NCBI GenBank assembly: GCA_964446945.1
Contig: CAYUQO010000009.1
Location: 110,898-174,897, forward strand
Direction: 5' to 3'
DNA: 64,000 nt
From: CAIYRG01 sp964446945
Lineage (GTDB): Bacteria; Pseudomonadota; Alphaproteobacteria; Micropepsales; Micropepsaceae
Part shown: positions 25,210 to 34,073 of the stretch, piece by piece
How positions within the stretch are numbered: position 1 is the first letter of the stretch
Layout: the number at the start of each line of letters is the position of its first letter
Translations under genes and position numbers: made by a program
The notes under the pieces: generated by a model
Told to the model about the DNA's origin: nothing
Databases searched by the model: none
What the model saw: the letters and a program-made list of their open reading frames with translations, nothing else

Positions 25210-26472
25210 TTAGACCAGCGCTCCGTGACAATATTTGAACTTCTTGCCCGACCCGCACGGGCACGCCGCGTTGCGGCTGACTTTTCCCCATGTTGAAGGA
25301 TCGTTCGGATCGATTGTCTCGGCAGCTTCGCGCAGCCGCACACCGCCGGTGATCAGTTGCGGCGGCGGTGCAAATTCGTCCTCGCCGGTCAGCGGATTGA
25401 TGTGATGCGCTTCCATCCGCGGCAATTGACGTTCCTCGACCGGCGGAGGTTCGCCCATCCTGACCTGCACGTGCATGAGCTGCCGCACGACATTCGTGCG
25501 CAGGCGAATGAGCAGGTTTTCGAAAAGAGTGAGGGCTTCGCTCTTGTACTCGTTCAGCGGATCGCGCTGGCCGTAGCCACGCAGTCCAACGTATTGCCGC
25601 AGATGCTCGAGCTGGATGATGTGCTCACGCCAGTCCTGATCCAGCGTTTGCAGCAGAATTGCCTTTTCCAGATAGCGGATGATCTCATTGCCGAAATTTG
25701 CGGCGCGTTCCGCATAGCGCTCGTTGACCGATCTGAGAATGCGTTCGCGCATCTCTTCTTCGGCAATGCCTTCTTCCTTTGCCCATTCGACGACGGGCAA
25801 TTCAAGGCCAAAAATCTCCTTCACTTCCTGTTCGAGTGCAGGCGTGTCCCAATTTTCGGCATAGGCACGTTCGGGAATATGGCGTGTGACCATTTCGGTG
25901 GTCACCTGTTCGCGCATTTCGGCGATGACTTCTTCAACTTCGGGCGAGCGCATGATGTCGAGGCGCTGCTCGAAAACCACTTTGCGCTGATCGTTCAGAA
26001 CGTTGTCGAATTTCAACAGGTTCTTGCGGATTTCGAAGTTGCGCGCTTCGACTTTTTGCTGTGCCTTTTCCAGCGCCTTATTGACCCAGGGATGGGCGAT
26101 GGCTTCGCCTTTTTCCAGACCCAGACGCTGCAGAATTGAATCCATGCGTTCGGATCCGAAAATCCGCATCAGGTCGTCCTGCAGGCTGAGATAGAATTTG
26201 GATGCGCCGGGATCGCCCTGACGGCCAGACCGTCCGCGCAGCTGGTTGTCGATGCGCCGGCTCTCGTGCCGCTCCGTACCCAGAATGAATAGACCGCCCG
26301 CAGCGATAACCTGTTCCTTGTCGCGGGCAACCTCTTCACGAATTTCGGCAATACGACGGGCACGCTCGGCCTCGTCAGTGACGTCTGCAAGCTCCAGTTT
26401 GATGCGCATGTCGGGGTTGCCGCCGAGCTGAATGTCGGTGCCGCGCCCTGCCATATTCGTCGCAATGGTCAC
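25210..26472 (-). CDS. secA: SecA, C-terminal part (downstream of a frameshift)
   Basis: This 420-residue frame continues the SecA protein begun at 28079. It opens with VTIATNMAGRGTDIQLGG, the conserved helicase motif of nucleotide-binding domain 2, and runs through the helical scaffold and wing domains (GYGQRDPLNEYKSEALTLFENLL) to the zinc-binding SEC-C tail CPCGSGKKFKYCH. A free-standing protein starting here would lack the first ATPase domain, so it is not an independent gene. The two frames overlap by four bases (GTGA) and would join if the G-run at 26472-26476 (C on the plus strand) had six instead of five bases. Confidence 0.93.
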   Translation of the reverse strand: MTIATNMAGRGTDIQLGGNPDMRIKLELADVTDEAERARRIAEIREEVARDKEQVIAAGGLFILGTERHESRRIDNQLRGRSGRQGDPGASKFYLSLQDDLMRIFGSERMDSILQRLGLEKGEAIAHPWVNKALEKAQQKVEARNFEIRKNLLKFDNVLNDQRKVVFEQRLDIMRSPEVEEVIAEMREQVTTEMVTRHIPERAYAENWDTPALEQEVKEIFGLELPVVEWAKEEGIAEEEMRERILRSVNERYAERAANFGNEIIRYLEKAILLQTLDQDWREHIIQLEHLRQYVGLRGYGQRDPLNEYKSEALTLFENLLIRLRTNVVRQLMHVQVRMGEPPPVEERQLPRMEAHHINPLTGEDEFAPPPQLITGGVRLREAAETIDPNDPSTWGKVSRNAACPCGSGKKFKYCHGALV

Positions 26473-28079
26473 CCCCTGGACCGGCCTGCCTGCGCAACAA
26501 TATTGGCTTCCTGCTCATGGAAGCGTGCGTTGAGCACATTGTGGGGAATCGGATTGGGTCCCTGGGACAGCTCAAGCAGATATTCACCGACTTCGCGGTG
26601 CTCTTTACCTTGCTGTGTGTCCCCAAGCTTCTTGGCGCGTTCGACCAGCTCCTGGCCGATTTCGCGGATATATTTGCGGTCCTTGAGCTTCGCATCGAGC
26701 TCTTCGGACTTTTCGATCGACACTGTGCCGACCAGCACCGGCTGGCCCTTCATGTGGCATTCAGCGATCTGCGTGATGATCGCGCGGTGCTTTTCGTCCG
26801 CCGTCCGGTAAACCTCGTCATCGGAATCGGCGCGCCGGACAGGCCGGTTGGTCGGAATTTCGACGACATCCAGGTTGTAGATGTCCATGAATTCGGCGGC
26901 CTCGGTGAGCGCCGTGCCGGTCATGCCGGCAAGCTTTTTGTAAAGCCGGAAGTAATTCTGGAAGGTGATCGAGGCCAGCGTGACATTTTCCGCCTGGATT
27001 TGCGCACGTTCTTTCGCTTCGAGTGCCTGATGCAGGCCTTCGGAATAACGGCGGCCTTCCATCATGCGGCCGGTGAATTCGTCGATGATGACAACTTTGC
27101 CGTCTTTAACGATGTAGTCCTTGTCGAGCTGGAACAGCTTGTGCGCCCGTAGCGCCTGATTGACGTGATGGACGACGACAATGTTGTTGATGTCGTACAG
27201 GTCGCCTTCTTCGAGCGCGCCAACGCTGCGCAGCAACTGCACCATGTGCTCGTTGCCTTCCTCGGTCAGGTTCACCTGGCGCTGCTTTTCGTCGACCTCG
27301 TAATCTTCCGGGACCAGCTGCGGGATCAGCGAATCGACCTTGCGGTAGAATTCCGACTGATCCTCCGTCGGCCCGGAGATGATCAGCGGTGTGCGTGCCT
27401 CGTCGATCAGGATCGAGTCGACTTCGTCAACGATCGAGTAATTGTGCGGACGCTGCGTCATCTGCTCGAGACTGTATTTCATGTTGTCGCGCAGATAATC
27501 GAAGCCGAACTCGTTGTTCGTGCCGTAGGTAACGTCGGCAGCGTAAGCGACGCGCCGCTCCTCATCGGTCAGGCCATGAATGATCACGCCCACCGAGAGT
27601 CCGAGGAATTTGTAGATTTGACCCATCCATTCGGAGTCGCGCTGGGCCAGATAGTCATTGACGGTGACGACATGGACGCCCTTGCCTTCGAGGGCATTCA
27701 AATAGACCGGCAAGGTGGCGACGAGGGTCTTGCCTTCGCCGGTCTTCATTTCGGCGATTTTGCCTTCATGAAGAATGATGCCGCCGATCAACTGGACGTC
27801 GAAGTGCCTCTGGCCAAGCGTGCGTTTGGCCGCTTCACGGACCGTGGCGAACGCCTCCGGAAGCAGGTCATCGAGGGTTTCGCCGTTTCTCAGGCGTTCC
27901 TTGAAGGCAGCCGTCATCGCCAGAAGTTCCGAATCGGATTTCTTTTCGAATTCCGGTTCCAGCGCATTGATCTGGGCCACAATTGGCTGCTTGGCCTTGA
28001 TCTTGCGTTCGTTCACCGAGCCAAATAGCCCAGTCAAAGCGTTCAAAGGACGCTGTATAAAATCATCGAGTCCGAGCAT
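26469..28079 (-). CDS. secA: SecA, N-terminal part (ends at a frameshift)
   Basis: SecA is the ATPase that drives preproteins through SecYEG. This 536-residue frame has a normal start (MLGLDDFIQRPLNALTGLFGSVNERK), Walker A MKTGEGKTLVATLP near residue 105, Walker B IVDEVDSILIDEARTPLIISGP near 212, the preprotein cross-linking domain, and the start of nucleotide-binding domain 2 (NARFHEQEANIVAQAG). It then stops after RSRG at a TGA. Restoring one G yields AGRSRGVTIATN, exactly the usual spacing. Because SecA is essential, a sequencing error in the homopolymer is the likeliest cause. A GAGGG ribosome binding site precedes the ATG. Confidence 0.94.
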   Translation of the reverse strand: MLGLDDFIQRPLNALTGLFGSVNERKIKAKQPIVAQINALEPEFEKKSDSELLAMTAAFKERLRNGETLDDLLPEAFATVREAAKRTLGQRHFDVQLIGGIILHEGKIAEMKTGEGKTLVATLPVYLNALEGKGVHVVTVNDYLAQRDSEWMGQIYKFLGLSVGVIIHGLTDEERRVAYAADVTYGTNNEFGFDYLRDNMKYSLEQMTQRPHNYSIVDEVDSILIDEARTPLIISGPTEDQSEFYRKVDSLIPQLVPEDYEVDEKQRQVNLTEEGNEHMVQLLRSVGALEEGDLYDINNIVVVHHVNQALRAHKLFQLDKDYIVKDGKVVIIDEFTGRMMEGRRYSEGLHQALEAKERAQIQAENVTLASITFQNYFRLYKKLAGMTGTALTEAAEFMDIYNLDVVEIPTNRPVRRADSDDEVYRTADEKHRAIITQIAECHMKGQPVLVGTVSIEKSEELDAKLKDRKYIREIGQELVERAKKLGDTQQGKEHREVGEYLLELSQGPNPIPHNVLNARFHEQEANIVAQAGRSRG

Positions 28080-28195
28080 GATCCCTCGTCAAGGCCCTTA
28101 GGTAGTACGGAAGATCAAGGGCACCGGGGCCGGGCAAATTTCCGCACATTCTGGACTGTTAACGCCCGCGGCAGAGATAAGAACCGCATTCCCCC

Positions 28196-28225
28196 TTGTC
28201 AATTCGACCATCTCAGGCCTATTCG
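28196..28225 (+). promoter_or_regulatory. Possible argJ promoter
   Basis: TTGTCA (28196-28201) and TATTCG (28220-28225) are separated by 18 bases, about 35 bases before the argJ start, in the gap between the divergent secA and argJ genes. The -10 match is only partial. Confidence 0.35.
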
Positions 28226-28260
28226 GCAATTGGGAACCCGGAGAGATTTCGGTGGGGGCC

Positions 28261-29616
28261 ATGGCGCGCAAACCCGGCAAAGCATTACCGGTCCGAAAAT
28301 CGAAGACCGTCTCGGAGCGGGCTGGCGCGACGGCGCGCAGGCGCTCGCCGGAACCGTCCAAGTCTTCTGCCGTAACACCCACTGCAAAGCACGTCTCGCC
28401 ATTGGCGCCGCCATATTTCGCGAAACTGCCCCCTTTGGCGGGCGTACGGCTGGCGGCGGGAGCGGCGCATATCCGCTACCCTGACCGGAATGATCTGCTG
28501 CTCGCTGTTCTTGCTCCTGGTACGCAGGTCGCAGGTCTGTTCACTCGGTCGAAAACCGCGTCGGCGCCGGTTGAATGGTGCCGTGAGGGTTTGGCGGGCG
28601 CCGGCGCGCGGATGCTCGTAGTGAATAGCGGAAACGCTAATGCTTTCACTGGCTTGGCGGGATTGGAGGCGGTCCGCAAGGTCGCCGAGTCAGCGGCCGG
28701 AATGGTTGGCTGCCGGGCGCAGGAGGTATTCGTCGCCTCTACCGGCGTGATCGGCGAACCTTTGCCCTATCAGAAAATCATCCGGGCGCTGCCGGCACTC
28801 GCGGAGTCCGGTGCCGCGGGTGCATGGCGGGCAGCGGCCGAAGCCATCATGACCACGGACACCTACCCAAAGCTCGCAACCGCCAGCGCATTTATTGACG
28901 GCCATCGGGTGACGATCAACGGCATTGCCAAAGGCTCCGGCATGATCGCACCGGACATGGCGACCATGTTGTCGTTCATTTTTACCGATGCGAACCTGCC
29001 GGGTACGGTGCTGCAGCCTCTGCTCGCGGAAGCCGCTGCGAACTCGTTCAATGCGATTACCGTCGACAGTGACACCTCGACCAGCGATACGCTTCTGATG
29101 TTCGCAACCGGCAAAGGCGCGCCCCATCCGGCGATTGCCAAGCCCAACGACAAGCGCCTGGAACAGTTCAGGGAACGGCTGAACGCCATCTGTCTGGATC
29201 TGGCCCTTCAGGTGGTGAAGGACGGCGAAGGCGCATCCCGGTTGATCCGGGTGGATGTATCGGGCGCGCAGAATAATGACGCAGCCAAAAGGATCGCCCT
29301 TGTCATCGCCAATTCACCACTGGTGAAGACCGCGATCGCCGGAGGCGATGCCAATTGGGGTCGGATTGTCATGGCCGTCGGGAAATCCGGGGAGGCGGCA
29401 GACCGCGATCGACTGACGATTGCATTCGGCGATCATGTCGTCGCGGAGAAGGGCGCACGCGCTGCCGGTTACGATGAAAAGAAAGCCGCGGCGGCGGTTG
29501 CCCGTCCTGAGGTGGCGATTTCCGTCGATGTCGGTGTGGGCAAGGGCAAGGCGCGGATTTGGACCTGCGATCTCACGGAAGGCTATATCCGCATCAACGG
29601 ATCGTACCGGAGTTGA
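28261..29616 (+). CDS. argJ: Bifunctional glutamate N-acetyltransferase / N-acetylglutamate synthase
   Basis: ArgJ moves the acetyl group between N-acetylornithine and glutamate, and in bifunctional forms also uses acetyl-CoA, in arginine synthesis. The conserved core starts at about residue 46 (SPLAPPYFAKLPPLAGVRLAAG); VNSGNANAFTG and the self-cleavage site in GMIAPDMATMLSFIFTDA, before the Thr of ATML, are present, with a normal C-terminus (DLTEGYIRINGSYRS). The 451-residue length includes a basic N-terminal extension of about 45 residues not usual in the family. I use the ATG at 28261; a GTG three codons upstream is possible. Confidence 0.93.
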   Translation: MARKPGKALPVRKSKTVSERAGATARRRSPEPSKSSAVTPTAKHVSPLAPPYFAKLPPLAGVRLAAGAAHIRYPDRNDLLLAVLAPGTQVAGLFTRSKTASAPVEWCREGLAGAGARMLVVNSGNANAFTGLAGLEAVRKVAESAAGMVGCRAQEVFVASTGVIGEPLPYQKIIRALPALAESGAAGAWRAAAEAIMTTDTYPKLATASAFIDGHRVTINGIAKGSGMIAPDMATMLSFIFTDANLPGTVLQPLLAEAAANSFNAITVDSDTSTSDTLLMFATGKGAPHPAIAKPNDKRLEQFRERLNAICLDLALQVVKDGEGASRLIRVDVSGAQNNDAAKRIALVIANSPLVKTAIAGGDANWGRIVMAVGKSGEAADRDRLTIAFGDHVVAEKGARAAGYDEKKAAAAVARPEVAISVDVGVGKGKARIWTCDLTEGYIRINGSYRS

Positions 29617-30038
29617 CTGCGTCCCATCGCCTGCTGTTGGTCGCGGCCTGTGCGCTGATCGATGACGGCAAGCGCCTCCTCATCGCGCAACGCCCCAAAG
29701 GCAAGCAGCTGGCAGGCCTGTGGGAATTTCCCGGCGGCAAGATCGAGCCCGGGGAGTCGCCGGAAGACACTCTGGTCCGCGAGCTCAAGGAAGAGCTTGC
29801 CATACGTGTCGATGCTGCAAATCTCACCGCTTTGACCTTCGCATCGCATCGTTATCCGGACTTCCATCTGCTCATGCCGTTGTTCGCCTGTCGGCAGTGG
29901 GACGGCACGCCGACCCCCCTTGAAGGCCAGGCGATTGCGTGGGCCCCGGTGACAGACTTGCTGCGCGAGGATTCGCCATATCCGATGCCGCCGGCGGACG
30001 CCCCGCTGATTCCCGCCCTTCGTAAATTTATGGCTTAG
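29613..30038 (+). CDS. mutT: MutT-type NUDIX pyrophosphohydrolase
   Basis: A 141-residue NUDIX hydrolase of the 8-oxo-dGTP diphosphatase type, which removes oxidised nucleotides before they enter DNA. The NUDIX box is GGKIEPGESPEDTLVRELKEEL and the preceding LLIAQRPKGKQLAGLWEFPG is typical of MutT rather than other NUDIX subfamilies. The start is inferred as TTG at 29613, overlapping the argJ TGA; in-frame codons further upstream lie within argJ and are not conserved. argJ-mutT adjacency is common in Alphaproteobacteria. Confidence 0.88.
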   Translation: MTASHRLLLVAACALIDDGKRLLIAQRPKGKQLAGLWEFPGGKIEPGESPEDTLVRELKEELAIRVDAANLTALTFASHRYPDFHLLMPLFACRQWDGTPTPLEGQAIAWAPVTDLLREDSPYPMPPADAPLIPALRKFMA

Positions 30039-30898
30039 TTGCTTTTCGGTTTCTGCTTTAGCGCCTCGGCAAGCCGCGCCTTTGCCGATCCCGGACGGAG
30101 CGGTTTTTGCTGACTTTCATGGGGCGCCCAACCGGTCAGATAGACAATATCGAAAGTGGCGGGCACGCGTTTCTGATCATCGCCGAAATGCTGAACATAT
30201 TCGCCGAGAACCGCATGCATCAGTCCGCGTGAGGTGAAATTCGGCCGGCGCTGAACCAGGATGTTGGTTTCACCGAGCGCGCGCAGATCGAACAGGAGGC
30301 GCATGGGCTCGCGATAGCGAATCGTGGTCCGGTCGATATCTGCAACCGGAAGGGCAAAGCCCGCCCGCTGGAGCAATCCACCAAGGTCGCGTACGTCGGC
30401 AAAGGGTGCGACACGTGGCGATGCCCCACCGGCTGTTGCTGCTTCCGCCGCGGCGAATGCAAAGCGCAATTCGCGCAGAGTCTCGCCGCCGAACAGCGCC
30501 GCCAGGAAAAGCCCGTCCGGTTTCAGCACACGGCGTATCTGAATCAACGCGCCGGGCAGATCATTCACGAGGTGCAGCGATAATATGCTTGTGACGAGAT
30601 CAAATGACTCATCCGCAAACGGAACGAGTTCATCGTCTGCAATGGCATCTGCTGCGGCGGGATCAAAGCCCGCGCGGGTCCATGAGCCGGCGGCATTCTG
30701 TAGATGATCGAAACTCTGCTTCCGCGAATTGAGATCGAGCGCATGGGCGAAACGCCGATTGATGGAGGCAATGCGCGCGGCAATCTGCTCCGCCGTTTCC
30801 TTCAACAGGATGAGGTCAGACTCCGTGCCACGGAAACGCCGCCGTCGCTGCCGGTAGGCCCTGCGGTCGAAAATCCTGTGCGGCTGGGAAGCGCTCAT
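30035..30898 (-). CDS. SAM-dependent methyltransferase-like protein (NDUFAF5/BioC type)
   Basis: A 287-residue protein resembling NDUFAF5, the mitochondrial complex I assembly hydroxylase with a methyltransferase fold. It starts with IFDRRAYRQRRRRFRGT, has ADESFDLVTSILSLHLVNDLPGALIQIRRVLKPDGLFLAALFGGETLRELR in the middle, and LTGWAPHESQQKPLRPGSA at the end. Where motif I would carry a Gly-rich SAM loop it reads ALDLNSRKQSFDHL, so SAM binding may be altered. It ends overlapping mutT by four bases and starts only 16 bases from the divergent comF gene. Confidence 0.8.
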   Translation of the reverse strand: MSASQPHRIFDRRAYRQRRRRFRGTESDLILLKETAEQIAARIASINRRFAHALDLNSRKQSFDHLQNAAGSWTRAGFDPAAADAIADDELVPFADESFDLVTSILSLHLVNDLPGALIQIRRVLKPDGLFLAALFGGETLRELRFAFAAAEAATAGGASPRVAPFADVRDLGGLLQRAGFALPVADIDRTTIRYREPMRLLFDLRALGETNILVQRRPNFTSRGLMHAVLGEYVQHFGDDQKRVPATFDIVYLTGWAPHESQQKPLRPGSAKARLAEALKQKPKSN

Positions 30899-30914
30899 GG
30901 GGTAAAGTCACGCC

Positions 30915-31685
30915 ATGAGTGCTGATGGGAATATAAGTCGTCCACAGGCCAATGCCGTGCGCCGCATCGTCCGCACCGTGCTGGACATGTTTTTCCCGCC
31001 GCTATGTATGTCGTGCCGCAAGCGCGTGGCCGAACCGCATGCTCTATGTCCAGCGTGCTGGTCGGTGATCGCGTTCATCGCCGGAGCCGTTTGCGCCAAA
31101 TGCGGTACTCCCTTTGAAGCCGATCCCGGCGGCGAAACACTCTGTGGTCCGTGCCACGCCAATCCGCACAGCTTCGACCGCGCCCGCTCATTATTCAAAT
31201 ATGACGATGCCTCCAAGGGGTTGATCCTCGGCTTGAAGCATGGAGATCGCCTCGACCATGTTCCTGGTCTGGCCCGGTGGCTTGGCCGGACCGGTACGGA
31301 ATTGCTCAACAGTGCTGACGTCGTTGTGCCCGTACCTTTGCACCGATGGAAACTTTGGAAGCGGCGTTACAACCAGGCGGCCCTGCTTGCCGAACAGCTC
31401 GCTTGCTGGTCGGGAAAGCCGCATCTTCCATTGCTTTTGGAACGCACACGACCGACGCCGAGCCAGGGGGAGATGACGTCCGCGAAGGCGCGGCGCCGCA
31501 ATGTTCTCGGTGCCTTCAAGGTCCCCACCAAATTCCGGGAGAACCTGCGTGGAAAGAAGGTCTTGCTCGTGGATGACGTGTTCACGACCGGAGCCACCCT
31601 GGACGCATGTGCCCGGGCGCTGAAGCGGGCAGGGGCGGCAAGGGTCGAGGTGTTGACCCTTGCGCGGGTTGTCAGGCCGGGCTGA
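30915..31685 (+). CDS. comF: ComF family phosphoribosyltransferase-like protein
   Basis: A 256-residue ComF/GntX homologue. The N-terminal zinc-ribbon has CMSCRKRVAEPHALCPACW and CAKCGTPF with CGPCH. The C-terminal phosphoribosyltransferase fold holds the PRPP-binding VLLVDDVFTTGATLDAC at about residue 218. ComF is needed for DNA uptake in naturally competent species but is present in many that are not, where its job is unclear. It opens a tightly packed unit with grxC, an amidase and a DUF1178 gene, a conserved alphaproteobacterial order. Confidence 0.9.
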   Translation: MSADGNISRPQANAVRRIVRTVLDMFFPPLCMSCRKRVAEPHALCPACWSVIAFIAGAVCAKCGTPFEADPGGETLCGPCHANPHSFDRARSLFKYDDASKGLILGLKHGDRLDHVPGLARWLGRTGTELLNSADVVVPVPLHRWKLWKRRYNQAALLAEQLACWSGKPHLPLLLERTRPTPSQGEMTSAKARRRNVLGAFKVPTKFRENLRGKKVLLVDDVFTTGATLDACARALKRAGAARVEVLTLARVVRPG

Positions 31686-31705
31686 CGCCATATATCAATG
31701 GGGTC

Positions 31706-31966
31706 ATGGCAAAAGTCGTCATCTATACGACCCAGTTCTGTCCTTACTGCGTGCAGGCAAAAAGGCTTCTGAAGCAGAAAGGCGTCGCATTCGAGGAAAT
31801 CGATGTCTCGAACGACGCCGAACTGAGGCGCCGAATGGTTGAGAAGGCCGGAGGCCGGATGACCGTGCCGCAAATTTTCGTCAATGATAACTGGATTGGC
31901 GACTGCGACGGAATCCATGCGCTTGATCGGGCGGGCCAGCTCGACGCCCTTCTGAATCCGCCATGA
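31706..31966 (+). CDS. grxC: Glutaredoxin 3 (dithiol)
   Basis: An 86-residue glutaredoxin with the dithiol active site CPYC (residues 12-15) in IYTTQFCPYCVQAKRLLKQKG, and the conserved TVPQIFVNDNWIGDCDGI glutathione-binding region. It reduces disulfides and glutathione mixed disulfides in the cytoplasm using GSH. The ATG at 31706 gives the normal length; the longer frame upstream overlaps comF and is not conserved. It overlaps the next gene by four bases (ATGA). Confidence 0.95.
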   Translation: MAKVVIYTTQFCPYCVQAKRLLKQKGVAFEEIDVSNDAELRRRMVEKAGGRMTVPQIFVNDNWIGDCDGIHALDRAGQLDALLNPP

Positions 31967-32802
31967 CCGGCCGGAAATTTCGCGCTGCCTGCGTACAGCT
32001 CCGCTGCAGCGAGGATGTTGGCGAAAATGTCTACAACGCGTGCCGGATCATTCGTGACGCACAGCGGGCGGGCGCGGAATTTGTCGCCACGCCGGAAAAT
32101 ACCGGCCTCATGGCAGCCGATGCCGGCGCCAAGCTTGCCCTGTCAAGGCCAGAGAAAGACGACATCAGTTTGCCCGCGCTTTGTGCTACCGCCGAAGAAC
32201 TCCGCGTCTGGCTGCTTGTCGGATCACTTGCAATCAAGCTGCCGGACGGAAAGACCGCGAACCGGTCGTACCTGATCGGACGCGATGGCCGTATTGCGGC
32301 ACGTTACGACAAGGTTCATCTTTTCGACGTGAATCTTCCCGGTGGCGAGAGCTATCGCGAATCAAACACCGTGACTGCTGGCGGTCAGGCCGTGATTACC
32401 GATTTGCCCTGGGGTCGTATCGGATTGTCGGTTTGTTATGATTTACGTTTTCCGCATCTTTACCGGATGCTGGCCAAAGCGGGCGCTGAAATGGTGAGCG
32501 TACCCTCGGCCTTCACGGAAACGACCGGCCGGGCGCATTGGCACGTGCTATTGCGCGCCCGCGCGATCGAAAACGGCTGTTTTGTCATCGCTCCTGCGCA
32601 AGGCGGAGAGCACGCAAATGGACGGAAGACTTATGGCCACAGCATGATTGTCGGACCATGGGGCGATGTTCTGGCCGAAGCCGGCACCGATCCGGGTTTT
32701 GTCACCGCCGATATTGAGCTCGACGAGGTGGAGGCGGTTCGCGCCCGCGTACCATCACTGCAGCACGACCGCCCCTTCAGCGCGCCGCGTCGTGGGAATT
32801 AG
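31963..32802 (+). CDS. Carbon-nitrogen hydrolase, Nit1/Nit2 type
   Basis: A 279-residue nitrilase-superfamily amidase. The catalytic triad is visible: Glu in ATPENTGLM (about residue 44), Lys in RYDKVHLFDVNLPGGESY (about 112) and Cys in IGLSVCYDLRFPHLYR (about 151). This arrangement suits Nit1/Nit2-type enzymes, which hydrolyse deaminated glutathione or omega-amides of 2-oxoacids. Its coupling to grxC fits a role in glutathione repair, but that link is inference. Confidence 0.9.
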   Translation: MTGRKFRAACVQLRCSEDVGENVYNACRIIRDAQRAGAEFVATPENTGLMAADAGAKLALSRPEKDDISLPALCATAEELRVWLLVGSLAIKLPDGKTANRSYLIGRDGRIAARYDKVHLFDVNLPGGESYRESNTVTAGGQAVITDLPWGRIGLSVCYDLRFPHLYRMLAKAGAEMVSVPSAFTETTGRAHWHVLLRARAIENGCFVIAPAQGGEHANGRKTYGHSMIVGPWGDVLAEAGTDPGFVTADIELDEVEAVRARVPSLQHDRPFSAPRRGN

Positions 32803-32814
32803 GAAATCGCTTCA

Positions 32815-33246
32815 TTGATTGTCTATCGGCTTGTTTGCTCATCCGGCCATGAATTTGAAGGCTGGTTCACCAACAGCGCCATGTTCGACGAACAGGCGGC
32901 GAAGCACGCATTGGATTGCCCCGTCTGCGGCGATGCGGACGTCAGGAAGGCGATCATGGCGCCGGCCATCGGCAAATCATCTGATCCGATACCGGCTCCT
33001 CCTGCTCAGAACAGCCAGCAGGATCAGCACAAACTTCGCCAGTTCATGGCAGGATATCGGAAATTCATCGAAGCCAACGCCGAATATGTCGGGACGAAAT
33101 TTCCCGAAGAAGCACGCAAAATCCATTATGGCGAGACCGAAGAACGTCACATCTACGGTGAAAGCACGCTGAAGCAAGCACGTGAACTCGTCGAAGAGGG
33201 CATCGAAATCGCCCCAGTGCCGCCGGATCCCGAGGACCTGAATTAG
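32815..33246 (+). CDS. DUF1178 family protein
   Basis: A 143-residue protein of the DUF1178 family. The N-terminus IVYRLVCSSGHEFEGWFTNSAMFDEQAAKHALDCPVCGDADVRKAIMAPAI contains a CX2C-type pair (CSSGH and CPVCG) that probably binds zinc, followed by a helical C-terminal part (FMAGYRKFIEANAEYVG). Function is unknown. The start is TTG at 32815 with an AGGAAA ribosome binding site ten bases before it. It is the last gene of the comF-grxC-amidase unit and overlaps the end of ubiG by four bases. Confidence 0.87.
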   Translation: MIVYRLVCSSGHEFEGWFTNSAMFDEQAAKHALDCPVCGDADVRKAIMAPAIGKSSDPIPAPPAQNSQQDQHKLRQFMAGYRKFIEANAEYVGTKFPEEARKIHYGETEERHIYGESTLKQARELVEEGIEIAPVPPDPEDLN

Positions 33247-33989
33247 CCTTTCGTGGCGACCATGACGTAATTCACGTCGGTGTCGGTGCTCAGCCGCCAA
33301 TCCCATTGCAGCGGATCGAATACAATGCCCTGGGTGCGCACAATTCCCATTCCGGTGCGTTCAAGCTGCGCGCGTAATTCCTGGGGCGTCAGGAATCTGT
33401 TCCAGTCATGTGTGCCCGCGGGCAACCAGCGCAGAACATATTCAGCGCCGAATTTCGCCAGCATCAGGCTTTTCAAGGTTCGGTTCAGTGTGGCGACAAA
33501 CATCAGACCGCCAGGCTTGATCAGACTGGCGCAGGCCTCGAGGAAATCGGGAACACTGGCGACATGTTCGATCACCTCCATGTTGAGAACGATGTCGTAT
33601 CGGCAGCCTTCGCGCGCCAGAGATTCAGCGGTCCCCGCGTGGTACTGGACCGGGACATTCTGTTCCCGCGCATGCGTTGCCGCCGTCATGACATTTTTTT
33701 CCGACGCATCGACGCCGGTGACCTGAAAACCCATCCGGGCCATGGGTTCCGACAGCAATCCACCGCCGCATCCGATATCGAGCAGGCTAAGGCCGCCGAA
33801 TGGCTGCAATGCACGCGCGTCGCGTTGAAAATGTTCCGCCGCCACCGAACGCACGAAGGCGAGCCGGACCGGATTGAACAGATGCAGTGGGCGAAATTTG
33901 CCCCGTGGGTTCCACCACTCCGCGGCAAACTGCGAAAAACGTTCGACTTCCCGCTCATCGACAGAGGGTGATGAAGTCGTTTCGATCAC
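33243..33989 (-). CDS. ubiG: Ubiquinone O-methyltransferase UbiG
   Basis: A 248-residue SAM-dependent methyltransferase that performs both O-methylations of ubiquinone synthesis. Diagnostic segments are FAAEWWNPRGKFRPLHLFNPVRLAFVR near the N-terminus, the SAM loop LLDIGCGGGLLSEPMARMG, VEVIEHV-like NMEVIEHVASVP and NRTLKSLMLAKFGAEYVLRWLPAGTHDWNRFLTP. I take GTG at 33989 as the start (VIETTSSPSVDEREVERF), which matches the family; the frame is open 21 codons further, toward lysC. It is divergent from lysC. Confidence 0.92.
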   Translation of the reverse strand: MIETTSSPSVDEREVERFSQFAAEWWNPRGKFRPLHLFNPVRLAFVRSVAAEHFQRDARALQPFGGLSLLDIGCGGGLLSEPMARMGFQVTGVDASEKNVMTAATHAREQNVPVQYHAGTAESLAREGCRYDIVLNMEVIEHVASVPDFLEACASLIKPGGLMFVATLNRTLKSLMLAKFGAEYVLRWLPAGTHDWNRFLTPQELRAQLERTGMGIVRTQGIVFDPLQWDWRLSTDTDVNYVMVATKG

Positions 33990-34073
33990 TCGTGTTCGCG
34001 TCGCCAAAAGTCGTTGTCGCCGGTTAAACCCGCGTCTATGTATGGCCCGCAATCGGGCTGCACCAGCGTATTA

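Noticed and set aside
27165..28028. Plus-strand 287-residue frame antisense to secA
   Set aside because: No conserved domain, Val/Asp/Phe-rich composition typical of the reverse complement of a charged protein, and secA motifs are unambiguous on the other strand.
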